A stretch of 64,000 nt of DNA from Deltaproteobacteria bacterium (lineage in GTDB: Bacteria > Myxococcota > UBA727 > VGSZ01): assembly GCA_016177705.1 (NCBI GenBank), contig JACOUT010000004.1, forward strand, positions 620,001 through 684,000, given 5' to 3'. The position numbers and the translations under genes are program-made. Shown piece by piece: positions 38,587 to 47,256 of this stretch. Numbering within the stretch: position 1 is the first letter of the stretch; each line of letters begins with the position of its first letter. The notes beneath the pieces were generated by a model, which saw nothing but the letters and a program-made list of their open reading frames with translations, was not told where the DNA came from and made no database searches.

Positions 38587-39504
38587 TCATTCGCGTCGCT
38601 CCTGAAGCGCCAATGCCGCGTCATCGCTCGCGCTCTCCGCCGCGTGACCGTGATCTCCGTCGGAACGCTTCGTGAGAACGGTTGCGAACGGGCTTGCCTC
38701 GACGAGCGTCGCTGTTTCGCCGTCCGCAGACGTCTTCACCGTGGTCCATCCCCCGACGAGGATCGTGCGGTCGCACACCCCGTCGTCGGTGATCCAATAG
38801 AAGAGGGCGTCGGGGACGGCGGCGTCGTGGAAGGCCGCGACCAGCCTGTTGCGGCGGCGCTCCGACGGGACGACGAACCCGACCACCCAGCGTCCGGTAC
38901 CGAGTAGCGGCGTGCCGCTTGCGCTCAGGTACGCATACGGGATCGCCTTCGTCCGCACGACGTAGCTCGGGTTCTCGGTGCCGCGGTCGACCTCGACGGC
39001 GAGCGCGAGCCGGCCGCCTGGCCCGACCACGACGGCGACGCCGTCGGGCACCTGTACGCCGGGCGCGTCGCCGACGGCGCGACGCAGCTCGCACTCGAAC
39101 GAGTACGTGAGCAGGTTCACCGACCGCGCGCGGTCGGCGGCGACGGCAAGGGCGACGTACAGGCGGACGCCGGCGAGATGGTGGGCGAGGTGCAGCCGGC
39201 CGATGCCACGAAGGCATGCGGGTCGTCCGCCGGCGCCTTCCGCGTGATCCTCGAGGACGGACCGGCCGCGAGGAGCAAGCAGGTACAGGTTCTCGCCAGA
39301 CAGCGACGGCGCATGGACGTTCACGACGCCCAGGTCGCGCATGACGCGCAGGCGCCGACGGGCCATGGCGACGCTCATCCGTGCGAACGCGGCGACGATG
39401 GCCGTCGTCACCGGCTGGGCGCGGGCGATGAGCGCGAGCGCGGAGAGGTCGCGCGGCGTGAGCCGCGCGCCACCCGGGTCCTGTCGTTGCTCGCGCTGCC
39501 TCAT
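38587..39504 (-). CDS. Replication-relaxation-family-like protein (left copy)
   Basis: 305 aa. The N-terminus is a winged helix (LTPRDLSALALIARAQPVTTAIVAAFARMSVAMARRRL). The C-terminal half carries VQVPDGVAVVV followed by LALAVEVDRGTE, the PD...E-x-D-x-G-T pattern seen in replication-relaxation proteins of plasmids and integrative elements, which resembles a restriction-endonuclease fold. It shares this layout with the gene at 47819. ATGA overlap with the upstream zinc-ribbon gene. Probable role in DNA processing or replication control of the element. Confidence 0.6.
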   Translation of the reverse strand: MRQREQRQDPGGARLTPRDLSALALIARAQPVTTAIVAAFARMSVAMARRRLRVMRDLGVVNVHAPSLSGENLYLLAPRGRSVLEDHAEGAGGRPACLRGIGRLHLAHHLAGVRLYVALAVAADRARSVNLLTYSFECELRRAVGDAPGVQVPDGVAVVVGPGGRLALAVEVDRGTENPSYVVRTKAIPYAYLSASGTPLLGTGRWVVGFVVPSERRRNRLVAAFHDAAVPDALFYWITDDGVCDRTILVGGWTTVKTSADGETATLVEASPFATVLTKRSDGDHGHAAESASDDAALALQERRE

Positions 39505-39848
39505 GGCGCGTCCTCATCGGCATACAGGGGGCTCGCGACGTATCGCCCGCATGCGCACGCGAGGCGGGCGGCGACGGCGCCGCAGCTTGGGCACCGATCG
39601 AAGCCGTGGCCGTCGAAGCCGGCCTTGCAGGATTCGCACTGCCAGCCGCCGACGAGGGTGACCTGGTGCTGCGCCGGACACGACGCCATCGTCGCAGCGA
39701 GCACGCGGTGACGGCGATGCCAGCGCAACAGCAGCCGCACGCCGTCGAGAAGGGCGGCGGCGGGGAGCAACGCACCGACGACCAGGGCACCGGCTATGAG
39801 CGGTCCGCCACGTAGGGGCGCGAGGACGCTGACGAGGGACCGCGTCAC
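39501..39848 (-). CDS. Membrane protein with C-terminal zinc ribbons
   Basis: 115 aa. One or two N-terminal hydrophobic helices (LIAGALVVGALLPAAALLDGV) are followed by four Cys pairs (WQCESC, FDRCPSC, LACACG), i.e. zinc-ribbon-like knuckles on the cytoplasmic side. It overlaps its neighbours by four bases at both ends, so it is co-translated with the translocase ATPase and the replication-relaxation protein. Function unknown; could tether DNA-processing proteins to the membrane. Confidence 0.65.
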   Translation of the reverse strand: MTRSLVSVLAPLRGGPLIAGALVVGALLPAAALLDGVRLLLRWHRRHRVLAATMASCPAQHQVTLVGGWQCESCKAGFDGHGFDRCPSCGAVAARLACACGRYVASPLYADEDAP

Positions 39849-41257
39849 GGCAGCACCAAGCGCGGCCGCTTCATCGACGGCGCCGGTCGGCCTGCCTTCG
39901 CCGTCGTCGAGGCCCCAGGCGCCACCAGCCGCGCCTGTCGCAGGAGGGCATCGACTGCGACGGCCCCATTGCCGTGCTCGATGCGCTCGCGTTCTGCGGG
40001 AAGCAGGTTCGCGAACCGCGCGCGAGCTTCGTCAAAAGGGAGCGTCGCCGTGCGCAGGAAGGTCGCACCGACGCCCGCCTCGACGAACAACGCGCAACGC
40101 GGCGGCAGCGACGCCGCATGCTCGATGAGCAGCGCGCGCTCCTGCGCGGTCGTCAGGAGGCGGTCGCCCCTGTGTGGGTCGCGCATCCGGCCGCTGATCG
40201 GCAGGGCATGCGCGACGTCGGCGACGTCGTCGGGTGACCCGCGGAAGCACACGCGCAGGGACGCGTTGGTCGCGATCGAGCGCGCGAGCCCCGCCGACGA
40301 CGAACGGACCTGGTCCATGGTCTGCGCGAGGGACCAGACCGCGACGCGCTTGAAGCGCGCCATCGACAGGAGCCGCTCAAGCTCGTCGGCCGCGCTGCGG
40401 CGCAGCACCTCCGGCGCCTCGTCGATCACGGCGATCACGTACGGGGTGTTCGCGTCGACGGGACGCGCGAAAACGGCCGCCGAGACCTTCGCCATGAGGA
40501 ACGCGGCCATCGCCTTGCCCGCCGCGCCCATGCCGCTGGGAGGACCCAGCGAGACGAGCGTGAGGCCGTGCTCCAGCATCCGGGCGCCGGTGATGCCGTC
40601 CCTGGCGCACAGGCAGGCGCGCAACGGCCTCGACGACAACAGCCAATCGAGCCGCGCGCGCAGGGCGGCGCGTGTCGCCTCGCTCTCTTCCGGGAGATCC
40701 TCGACGACGGCGCGGCGGACCTCGTCGTCGGCGATGAGCGGCGCGAGCGCGAGGCCATACGGCGGGCGACGCACCAGCTCGACCACGTCAAGGAGGGTGC
40801 CGCCCGCCTCCATCGCGGCGCGCACGCACGCGACGAGCACGGAGGACATGCGGGGGCCGAAGCCGCCGTCGAAAACCTCGGCAAGCGAAGCGACGATGAC
40901 GTTCGCCTGCACCGAGCGCTCAAGCCCCGGCTCGGGGGCGAGCAGGTTCATGGGCACCGTCGAGGCCGTCGCGAAGGGATCAACGACGAGCAGACGCCGC
41001 GCGAGGAACGGCGGGCGTTCGCCGAGAGCGCCCACGAACATGCGGACGACGTCGAGCAGCTCGCCCTTCGGATCGATGAGCACGATCCTCGTCGAGGGCG
41101 CACGCTTCGCGATTGCGAGCGCGGCGCCGACGACGAAGGCCGTCTTGCCTGCGCCGGTCGTGCCCGTGACAAGCGCGTGCCGCAGCGCGCGCTCAAGCGG
41201 GACGTTGAACGACGCGCCGTCAAAGGAGAACCCGAGCGGGAGAGCGACGTCAGTCAT
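39845..41257 (-). CDS. TraG/VirD4-like DNA translocase ATPase
   Basis: 470 aa from ATG at 41257; upstream codons in this frame overlap another gene. Walker A lies at 31-39 (TGTTGAGKT), followed by VLIDPKGELLD as in TraG/TraD. Walker B is YVIAVIDEAPEV, and WSLAQTMDQVR resembles the sensor/arginine region of coupling ATPases. Unlike VirD4 it has no N-terminal membrane helices; the small membrane protein encoded just upstream (8-bp overlap) may supply the anchor. It is expected to pump element DNA through a membrane pore or move it between cells, but no channel genes are visible. Confidence 0.78.
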   Translation of the reverse strand: MTDVALPLGFSFDGASFNVPLERALRHALVTGTTGAGKTAFVVGAALAIAKRAPSTRIVLIDPKGELLDVVRMFVGALGERPPFLARRLLVVDPFATASTVPMNLLAPEPGLERSVQANVIVASLAEVFDGGFGPRMSSVLVACVRAAMEAGGTLLDVVELVRRPPYGLALAPLIADDEVRRAVVEDLPEESEATRAALRARLDWLLSSRPLRACLCARDGITGARMLEHGLTLVSLGPPSGMGAAGKAMAAFLMAKVSAAVFARPVDANTPYVIAVIDEAPEVLRRSAADELERLLSMARFKRVAVWSLAQTMDQVRSSSAGLARSIATNASLRVCFRGSPDDVADVAHALPISGRMRDPHRGDRLLTTAQERALLIEHAASLPPRCALFVEAGVGATFLRTATLPFDEARARFANLLPAERERIEHGNGAVAVDALLRQARLVAPGASTTAKAGRPAPSMKRPRLVLP

Positions 41258-41693
41258 GGCGAGGTCCGAAGAGTCCGAGATCATCGGGCGAGGCAGCCGG
41301 TGGGACCTTGCTCGGACCGTCGTCTGGCTCGACGAGGTGGGCCCGCTCCCGCGCGCGAGGCGTGGGCGCTTTCGCTCGCGAGCCATGCGGCCGCGTTCTG
41401 GCAAGAACAAATGCGATGGCCGCGAGCGTGACGAGGACGACCAGCGCCACGGCCGTCGGATCGTGCAGGAGGCGGCGGAGCTGGAACGACAGCCCGTTCC
41501 AGAACGACCCGAGGACCGCGAGGCCAATGCCGATCGTGAAGAGCTTCCCGCTCCACTCCCTCGCGCTCACGACGAGGGCGACAGCGCCGCTGACGACGCA
41601 CGCGAGGGCCGAGGTCATCATCAGCTGGCCGAGCGGGAGCCCGATCGCCGCGGCGACGACGAGGGCGACGACGACGAGAAGCGCGTCCTTCAC
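41250..41693 (-). CDS. Small polytopic membrane protein
   Basis: 147 aa from GTG at 41693, overlapping the preceding stop (GTGA). Four hydrophobic segments (ALLVVVALVVAAAIGL, MMTSALACVVSGAVALVV, LFTIGIGLAVLGSFW, PTAVALVVLVTLAAIAFVL) are followed by a basic then acidic cytoplasmic tail. Placed directly before the ATPase that lacks membrane helices, it is a plausible anchor or pore partner. This is inferred from context only. Confidence 0.68.
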   Translation of the reverse strand: MKDALLVVVALVVAAAIGLPLGQLMMTSALACVVSGAVALVVSAREWSGKLFTIGIGLAVLGSFWNGLSFQLRRLLHDPTAVALVVLVTLAAIAFVLARTRPHGSRAKAPTPRARERAHLVEPDDGPSKVPPAASPDDLGLFGPRHD

Positions 41694-43639
41694 GGCGTCC
41701 CCCGCGCGCCCCGCTTGGTGGCGCCGAACAAGCCCGTGCATGACGAGGGCGGCACCGGGTCGCTCGGGAGGTGGCCAAGGAGCGTCGCCCAGAACCGATC
41801 ACGGGCGGCGACGAGCCTGGGCGGCAGTCCCTCCCGCCGGAAGCCGCAGGCGGTCACGCTCGCGAAGCGGCCCATGTCGATCTCGATGCCCATGTCGTCG
41901 AGGTGACCGGCGAGGCGCTCATATGCCGTCGGATCCCGCTCGCCGTTGTCGCGCTCGACGACGACCATGCCGTCGGTCGCCACCATGAGCGCCGGCGGCG
42001 CGTCCATCTCGCGCGCGAGGAGCGTCGCGGCCGCGAGCGCGGCCGGGAGGTTGCTGCGGTTCACCTTGCCCTCCCCGTCGCCGGGCACGTCGAGGTTCTC
42101 GGCCGCCTCGCCCGTCTCACGCGCGAAGCGCTCGCGCGCCACGCGCCGGTCGCCCTTGCCGTGCGGCGGCGAGGTGGCGACGACGACCGAGCGCGTGGCC
42201 TCGAAGCTGTCGGCCGTAATCACGACGCGGATGGAGGAGCCCGGGCGGTCGAACGCGGTGCGCGCCCACCGTTCGCCGAACGCCCGGCGCACCGCCGGCG
42301 TGCACGCCGGCGGCTTGCCTGTGGCGTCGCAGACGAAGATCGCGTTCGTCGGCGGCGAAGGCGAGCACGCGGTGAGCTGGCTGGCCGCCATGATGGCGAG
42401 GCCGGCGACGATGCCCTTGCCGGCCCCGTTGCTGCGGCGGACATCGTCGCGGCTGACGACCTCGTACTCTTCGAGCGTCGCCACCAGATCTTCGCGGGAC
42501 GGCTTCGACAGCTCGAGGATGCGCGCCGACAAGGCCTCCGCCGCCTCGCCGATGAGCTTCACCTGCTCCTCGTCGTCGCGCATGCGCATGGCGCACGCCT
42601 TCACTGACGAGGCGAACGCAAGCATCCAGCGCGACGGCCGTTCGGCGGCGTCGCGCAGCTCCTTGGCCCGCGCATGCGGCTTCGCCTGCCCCTTGCGCGC
42701 TTCCTCCACGTCCTCGTCGAGGTTTCGGACGAGCGCCATGTGGTCGTCGAGGGCCTTCTGGAGCGGCTCGCCCAAGAGCGATGCGACGGCGACGGCCACC
42801 GCGGTCGCGACGCTCCCCGCGGCAGACAGGATCGTGAGCGCGAGCGCCCCGATCGCGCTCGCCGCGCCGCCGAGCTCCTCCGAGGGCGTCGCGGCCACGA
42901 GGCGCAGCGCGGTCAAGCAGCCGACGAGCACCATGAGCACGCCGAGCAGGGCGACGGCGTGAACGCCGGTCGGCTTGGTGATGTCCTTCTTCTTGAGCCA
43001 CCACGCGAGCCCGAGGCTCACCATCACGAGCGCGGCGACGACGGGGAGGGCAAGGAGCACGACCTCGAACCACTCGCCGGGCGTGACATCGGCGACGGAT
43101 CTGACGTCGAGGATGCCCACGTATGCGGCGACGGCCGCGAAGCCGAGCAAGACCTCGCCGGCGATGGCGACATGCTTCACGCGCCGGAGCGTGACGAGCT
43201 TCTTCCTTACGGCGGCGACGTCGAGCCGGCTGCGACGCAGCCCGAGTACCCGCCGTTCTTCGGCGTCGGCGACGGCGACATCGGCGCCGGTGAGCTGGCC
43301 GCTCAGGCCCGACAGCTCCTCCTGCGCTTCGGCCGCGGTACGCGCGGCATCGACGACGCACGTGGGCTGGTGCTCAGGCTTCCCCTTGCCGGCACCGCGT
43401 TCCGCAGCCTCTTCGACGTCGGCGCGATAGCCGGCGTGCTGCGCGGCCGGAAGGTCGGCGGGGACGTCGATGGCACCGCGGCGGGCGGCGCGTCGCTTCT
43501 CGCGCTCGGCGCCTTCGATCGCCGTCCGGGCCGCCTTCGCGCTCTGCGACACGGCGACCTTGAGGCGCTGGCCCTTGTCGAAGCAGGCGAGCGCTTCGAG
43601 CAGCTTTTCAGTGATGTCACCCCTGGCTCCGCGGAACAT
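41690..43639 (-). CDS. Large element membrane protein with internal lipobox-like segment
   Basis: 649 aa from ATG at 43639. Residues 1-150 are charged and helical. Four membrane helices follow (around HVAIAGEVLLGFAAVAAYVG; VVLLALPVVAALVMVSLGLAWWL; AVALLGVLMVLVGCLTAL; LTILSAAGSVATAVAVAVASLL), then a charged coiled region. At about 405-425 comes KGIVAGLAIMAASQLTAC, which looks exactly like a lipoprotein signal with Cys 425. The remaining 225 residues resemble a von Willebrand-A-like fold (IRVVITADSFEATRSVVVATS, ALMVATDGMVVVERD). It is the largest protein of the operon and the best candidate for a membrane platform. Unknown family. Confidence 0.62.
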   Translation of the reverse strand: MFRGARGDITEKLLEALACFDKGQRLKVAVSQSAKAARTAIEGAEREKRRAARRGAIDVPADLPAAQHAGYRADVEEAAERGAGKGKPEHQPTCVVDAARTAAEAQEELSGLSGQLTGADVAVADAEERRVLGLRRSRLDVAAVRKKLVTLRRVKHVAIAGEVLLGFAAVAAYVGILDVRSVADVTPGEWFEVVLLALPVVAALVMVSLGLAWWLKKKDITKPTGVHAVALLGVLMVLVGCLTALRLVAATPSEELGGAASAIGALALTILSAAGSVATAVAVAVASLLGEPLQKALDDHMALVRNLDEDVEEARKGQAKPHARAKELRDAAERPSRWMLAFASSVKACAMRMRDDEEQVKLIGEAAEALSARILELSKPSREDLVATLEEYEVVSRDDVRRSNGAGKGIVAGLAIMAASQLTACSPSPPTNAIFVCDATGKPPACTPAVRRAFGERWARTAFDRPGSSIRVVITADSFEATRSVVVATSPPHGKGDRRVARERFARETGEAAENLDVPGDGEGKVNRSNLPAALAAATLLAREMDAPPALMVATDGMVVVERDNGERDPTAYERLAGHLDDMGIEIDMGRFASVTACGFRREGLPPRLVAARDRFWATLLGHLPSDPVPPSSCTGLFGATKRGARGTP

Positions 43640-43702
43640 CGCGACCTCCTTGGTGACGCCAAGTCCACCAGAAGGCGCGGGCCGTGTCGGTGCGAGAACG
43701 CG

Positions 43703-45121
43703 TTAGACGCGTGAGAGCGGCGGTTCCTCGTCGACGATGAGCCGGTACCCGCCGCCGGGGCCGCCATAGCCGACGATCAGCTGGTCGGGCCCGTCCAGGC
43801 CCAGGCGCTTGCGAAGCGTGCGCACGATCTGCCGCACCGCCCCAGGTTCGCCCTCGAATCCAGCCTGCTCGCAGAGGTGGTCGTACAGCTTCTTGCTGGT
43901 GAGGCGGTGGCCGGGCGCGCTCAGGAGCGCGCGCAGGAGGTCGAGGCCGCGCCTGACGGAGCCCAGCTCGACGGCCCCGCCGCCCACGAGGCTCACGGCG
44001 GTGCCGTGCTCGAGATCGAAGCGATACCCCGCGGAAGAGAACGCCTGCCGAAGCGGCCGTGCCCGGAGGGCGGCGATGATGCCCGCGGCCGCCCTCGCCC
44101 GCCGGGCCTGCGCGTCCTCGATGCTCATCGCCTGGGACTCGTAGATGCCGGGAGCGTTGCGCGTGGCCGCGTCGAAGGCGAGATACGGCTGCACGCGCTG
44201 CCTGAGCTCCTTGAGGCCGAGCGCGATGGCACACGCGCGAAGGGCATCGACGACTTCGCCCCAGAGGTCGCGGTGCTCCTCGACGAGCAGGCGCGTGTCC
44301 TTGGGGAGCAGGTCGACGACGACGCGATACGCCTCGAGTATCGCGGCCGGGTCAGTGCCGTGCGCTCGCGCGAGCCGTGCGCGGTCGTGCGCGAGAAAGA
44401 GTGATCCGCGACGGACGCGAGCGGCGAGCGCCGCGGCCAGGTCGAGCGACGCCTCGGCCGCGGCGAAGTCGCGGAGCGCGATCTGCGTCCGCGCACGGCG
44501 GCAGAGGCACGTGAAGCGCAACTCGGCATCGTCGCCGGCCTCGGCGATCGCCATCTCCTGGCCCGTGAGCGCCGAACGAAGGTCGCCCATCACCTCGTAG
44601 CAGACGGCGCGGCGCGACAGCGCGTGCGCGAGGACCGTCCGGCTGCGCGCGCCTTCACCCTGTCCCGCCTCAATGATGACGCGGTCGAACTCGCCGATGG
44701 CCTCGGCGAAGCGGCCCTGCTTCGAGAGCGACGTGGCGATCTCAAGCCGGATCGGCGCCCACTCTGACGGCTCGGCTTGCGCGAGCGCGCGGTGATACCA
44801 GGACTCCGCCTGCCCGTGGAGCCCGCGCACGTCCGACGAGAACCCGCGCACGACATACGCCCGGTGCACGGCTTCTCTCGGTGGGGCGGTACCGGCCAGC
44901 ACTTCCGCCGCGAGCTCGTCGGCACGCCGCGCGTCGTCGCACCAGAACAGCGCCGTCGCGAGACGCGACTTCCAAAGAAGCCGCTCGGGCTCGCCCTGGC
45001 TCGCTGCGACGCCGCGCTCCGAAAGCGCGAGCTTGTCGCGCTGATCCTTTACGGCTTGGTACTCGCGTTCGAGCGTGGCGCTTTCCGCCTGGGCGCCGCG
45101 GGTCATCCGTTTCTTTCGCAT
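43703..45121 (-). CDS. TPR protein with C-terminal OmpR-type winged helix
   Basis: 472 aa from ATG at 45121; a TTG 15 bp upstream and an ATG 15 bp downstream are alternatives. Residues 1 to about 290 are tetratricopeptide-type helical pairs (AESWYHRALAQAEPSEW, GRFAEAIGEFDRVI). The C-terminal 100 residues form a Trans_reg_C winged helix (APGHRLTSKKLYDHLCEQ, GAVRQIVRTLRKRLGLDG, GPGGGYRLIV). Usual SARP/LuxR-type regulators put the DNA-binding domain first; here it is last. Likely transcriptional regulator of the element, sensing a protein or peptide through the TPRs. Confidence 0.72.
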   Translation of the reverse strand: MRKKRMTRGAQAESATLEREYQAVKDQRDKLALSERGVAASQGEPERLLWKSRLATALFWCDDARRADELAAEVLAGTAPPREAVHRAYVVRGFSSDVRGLHGQAESWYHRALAQAEPSEWAPIRLEIATSLSKQGRFAEAIGEFDRVIIEAGQGEGARSRTVLAHALSRRAVCYEVMGDLRSALTGQEMAIAEAGDDAELRFTCLCRRARTQIALRDFAAAEASLDLAAALAARVRRGSLFLAHDRARLARAHGTDPAAILEAYRVVVDLLPKDTRLLVEEHRDLWGEVVDALRACAIALGLKELRQRVQPYLAFDAATRNAPGIYESQAMSIEDAQARRARAAAGIIAALRARPLRQAFSSAGYRFDLEHGTAVSLVGGGAVELGSVRRGLDLLRALLSAPGHRLTSKKLYDHLCEQAGFEGEPGAVRQIVRTLRKRLGLDGPDQLIVGYGGPGGGYRLIVDEEPPLSRV

Positions 45122-45204
45122 ATGGCAGCGCGCCAAGGAAAAAGCCCCGCTACGCGCTGGGGCCAGTATACCGCACGCCTCGTCGACGATGGATGATGCT
45201 GCGG

Positions 45205-45903
45205 TCAGCGATGTGCGGCACCGTTCCCCCCTGCGGGGCGATCACGCTGCAGCGTCTCGATTACCTTGCTCGCGACCCCCCTTGAAACCGACGTCGTCGC
45301 GTCGACGCCGGCAAGTTCGCGGAGCCGTGACTCGGCGGCGTCGCCGTCGATGCCACGCTCCGACAGAAGGCGCAGCAGCAGCCGGTGCTGAGGTTCGCTC
45401 ATCGAAGGAGACGTCGAGTCCGAGCGCTCGTCCGCGACGTCGTTGCGCGTGGCCTTGGCCTGCGCCTCCGCAAGGGCCTTGCGCACCAACGGCGCGAGAG
45501 GGCCGTCGCCGGGCGGCGGTTCCTCGTCGCGGTGCTCCACGAGGTCGGCGAGCTCCTCGAGCGCCACGATGCCGATGTCCGTGGCGTCTCGCAGGGCGCG
45601 GGCCTTCGCCCTCGCCTCGGCCATGCGGATTGTCGCCTCGGCGATCCTCGACGGCACGTTGCGCGGGCTGGCGTCGCCGATCCCCGTGAACGTCGTCCCG
45701 TCGCGCATCTCCACCTCGGCGGAGGCGATCGCCACGTCGCCGTTGTCCGGATGCGGGACCTGGAGGAGCTTCGTCGCGATGCGCTTGAGGCCCTCGGCGT
45801 GGGCGCGGGCGAGCAGCCCCGCGTACGTGGCGACCTCGCGCTCGCCGACGGTCCGGCCGTGCTTGTCCTTGATCGGGATGCGTGCCGTGAGTGCCGCGGC
45901 CAT
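45205..45903 (-). CDS. DdrA/Rad52-like single-strand annealing protein candidate
   Basis: 232 aa from ATG at 45903. The central block (TTFTGIGDASPRN, then IRMAEARAKARALRDATDIGIVALEEL) is the GDASP...AETRAKxRALR pattern of DdrA/Rad52-like and phage-type annealing proteins. The C-terminal 70 residues are polar with a small helical domain (RLLLRLLSERGIDGDAAESRLREL). A role in recombination or replication of the element is inferred. I am unsure of the exact subfamily. Confidence 0.5.
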   Translation of the reverse strand: MAAALTARIPIKDKHGRTVGEREVATYAGLLARAHAEGLKRIATKLLQVPHPDNGDVAIASAEVEMRDGTTFTGIGDASPRNVPSRIAEATIRMAEARAKARALRDATDIGIVALEELADLVEHRDEEPPPGDGPLAPLVRKALAEAQAKATRNDVADERSDSTSPSMSEPQHRLLLRLLSERGIDGDAAESRLRELAGVDATTSVSRGVASKVIETLQRDRPAGGNGAAHR

Positions 45904-46021
45904 GGGGTGCCTCGTGAAAGGGCGCTGCCGCGACATGCGGCACGAGAGGCGAAACAGCCTCTGCCATCACGGTGCCCCCGGTCGCCGCCGACGAGGAGGC
46001 GGTGACGCATCGGCGGCGGCG

Positions 46022-46312
46022 TCAGCTCCCGTACTCGTCGTCCCGGGTCTCGGGTGCCGTCGCCTTCGACTCTTCGCCGAGCATCCACAGCACGCGCTCG
46101 TTCACATCGAAGAACAGCTCCTCGACCTTCACGCCGAGGATGGCGGCGAGCGCGAGTGCCTCCGGGAGCGCGGGGAGGCGCTTGCCGTTCTCGAAGTCCG
46201 AGACGTCCGACTGCGCGCAGCCGAGGCGCTCCGCGAGGTCGGCCTGGCGCAGCGGTGGGCACTTCGAGAGCCGGAGCATCTCGATCTGGTTCATGAACGT
46301 GGGGTTTCGCAT
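46022..46312 (-). CDS. XRE-family HTH regulator
   Basis: 96 aa from ATG at 46312 (ATG at 46294 possible). A Cro/C1-type HTH is clear: LRQADLAERLGCAQSDVSDFENGKRLPALPEALALAAILGV. A short C-terminal tail follows (VEELFFDVNERVLWML). It is the first gene of the left-facing operon. A 17-bp inverted repeat lies 67-83 bp upstream of the start and could be its operator. Probably an element repressor. Confidence 0.87.
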   Translation of the reverse strand: MRNPTFMNQIEMLRLSKCPPLRQADLAERLGCAQSDVSDFENGKRLPALPEALALAAILGVKVEELFFDVNERVLWMLGEESKATAPETRDDEYGS

Positions 46313-46378
46313 GGTCGTGAATCGGCCGATGGCCGTCCATTCCACAATATTGGCGAACTGGCATGGATTGGAGGCGGT

Positions 46379-46395
46379 GCCGTATCTGGTACGGC
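46379..46395 (+). promoter_or_regulatory. Inverted repeat, candidate XRE operator
   Basis: GCCGTA-TCTGG-TACGGC, 6-bp arms with a 5-base spacer, lies 67-83 bp upstream of the XRE gene start. Its size and position suit a dimeric repressor site. Confidence 0.4.
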
Positions 46396-46586
46396 CCATG
46401 CCCTCCGCCACATCCAACGCAAAGACCCGCCTGCCCGATGGCCCGCGCTCTTACGGAGACGCAAGCCAAGGACAGGCGGGTCGCTGCCGACAAGCATGCC
46501 GGCGCGTTCCGCTCCCTCCCCAGCCGGCCCGTAAGACGTCGTCGTGGACGACAGTCGGCTGCCTTCGGTTTTCGTGGGTACGGGCG

Positions 46587-46606
46587 GTATCGTGCGGGGC
46601 CGATAC
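46587..46606 (+). promoter_or_regulatory. Inverted repeat GTATCG-N8-CGATAC
   Basis: Perfect 6-bp arms separated by 8 bases, in the middle of the divergent intergenic region. Possible second operator or part of an origin. Confidence 0.3.
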
Positions 46607-46857
46607 GGGGTTGTCAAACGCAGGGTGGCCAGGCGGCCGTTGGCTGTTGATAACCGTCGATCCGCGGCAATCACCCGCCTCCCTCGTCCTCCTCCCGCTT
46701 CCTCCCACACCCTCCATCTCCCTCCAGCCTTCTCCCTCGGATATATATAAATAACTCCACGGGGGTTTCTTAAGGGGGTATCCACAGCCGCGCATCGGCC
46801 CCGCCGGATACGGCCCCGCCTCGGAGCCGTTTTCCTCCGGTGGCACGATGTCCGGGT

Positions 46858-47256
46858 ATGTACGACCTGGACACCACGCCCCACGGCCAGCATCGCGAGG
46901 CGGTCGACCTCGCCGTCGGCCTGGGCGCGCACAGCGTGAGCGTGCTGCGCCTGCGCGGCGCGCGCATCAACCGGTTCCTGCGCTTGCGCCGCCCGGACGT
47001 CGCCGGCCTCGCGCGCCTCGTCGCGGTGCTGCGCGGCGTCATCGAGGCGCAGCGGCCGCGCGCGATCCTGATCGTCGACGTGGCGGGACGCGAGCCGCAC
47101 GACGTCGCCGACGCGCTCGTCGGCAAGGTCCGCGCGCTCTGTCACGGGTACGGCCTGCCGGCGATCGAGCTGCCCGACCTCGCCGAGCTCTCGGCGCTGG
47201 TCGACGACGACGGGCAAGACGCCGAGCCCGCCGAAGAAGGCCCCGTATGCTCCTGA
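46858..47256 (+). CDS. Hypothetical protein, possible RNase H-like fold
   Basis: 132 aa from ATG at 46858. First gene of the right-facing operon. The order of a strand with Gly (AVGLGAHSVSVLRLRGARI), a helix (GLARLVAVLRGVIEAQ), a buried strand (AILIVDVAG) and a helix with Asp-Ala-Leu (VADALVGKVRAL) resembles RuvC/RNase H folds, but classical catalytic residues cannot all be placed. It overlaps the next gene by 10 bases. Confidence 0.6.
   Translation: MYDLDTTPHGQHREAVDLAVGLGAHSVSVLRLRGARINRFLRLRRPDVAGLARLVAVLRGVIEAQRPRAILIVDVAGREPHDVADALVGKVRALCHGYGLPAIELPDLAELSALVDDDGQDAEPAEEGPVCS

Larger units (their letters stand above)
46313..46857. other. Divergent control region and candidate origin
   Basis: 545 bp with no supported gene, between the two divergent operons of the element. 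It contains two inverted repeats (46379-46395, 46587-46606), TTGATAACC at about 46646, a pyrimidine-rich tract (about 46680-46738) and an AT-rich run GATATATATAAATAA (46740-46754). A DnaA-box-like TATCCACAG follows near 46780. In an otherwise very GC-rich window this AT tract is exceptional. Promoters for both operons must lie here. An origin function is inferred. Confidence 0.45.

Noticed and set aside
37643..38605. Long open frames on both strands of 37653-38160
   Set aside because: Arg/Ala/Pro-rich translations, no start context, no domain; treated as unassigned DNA.
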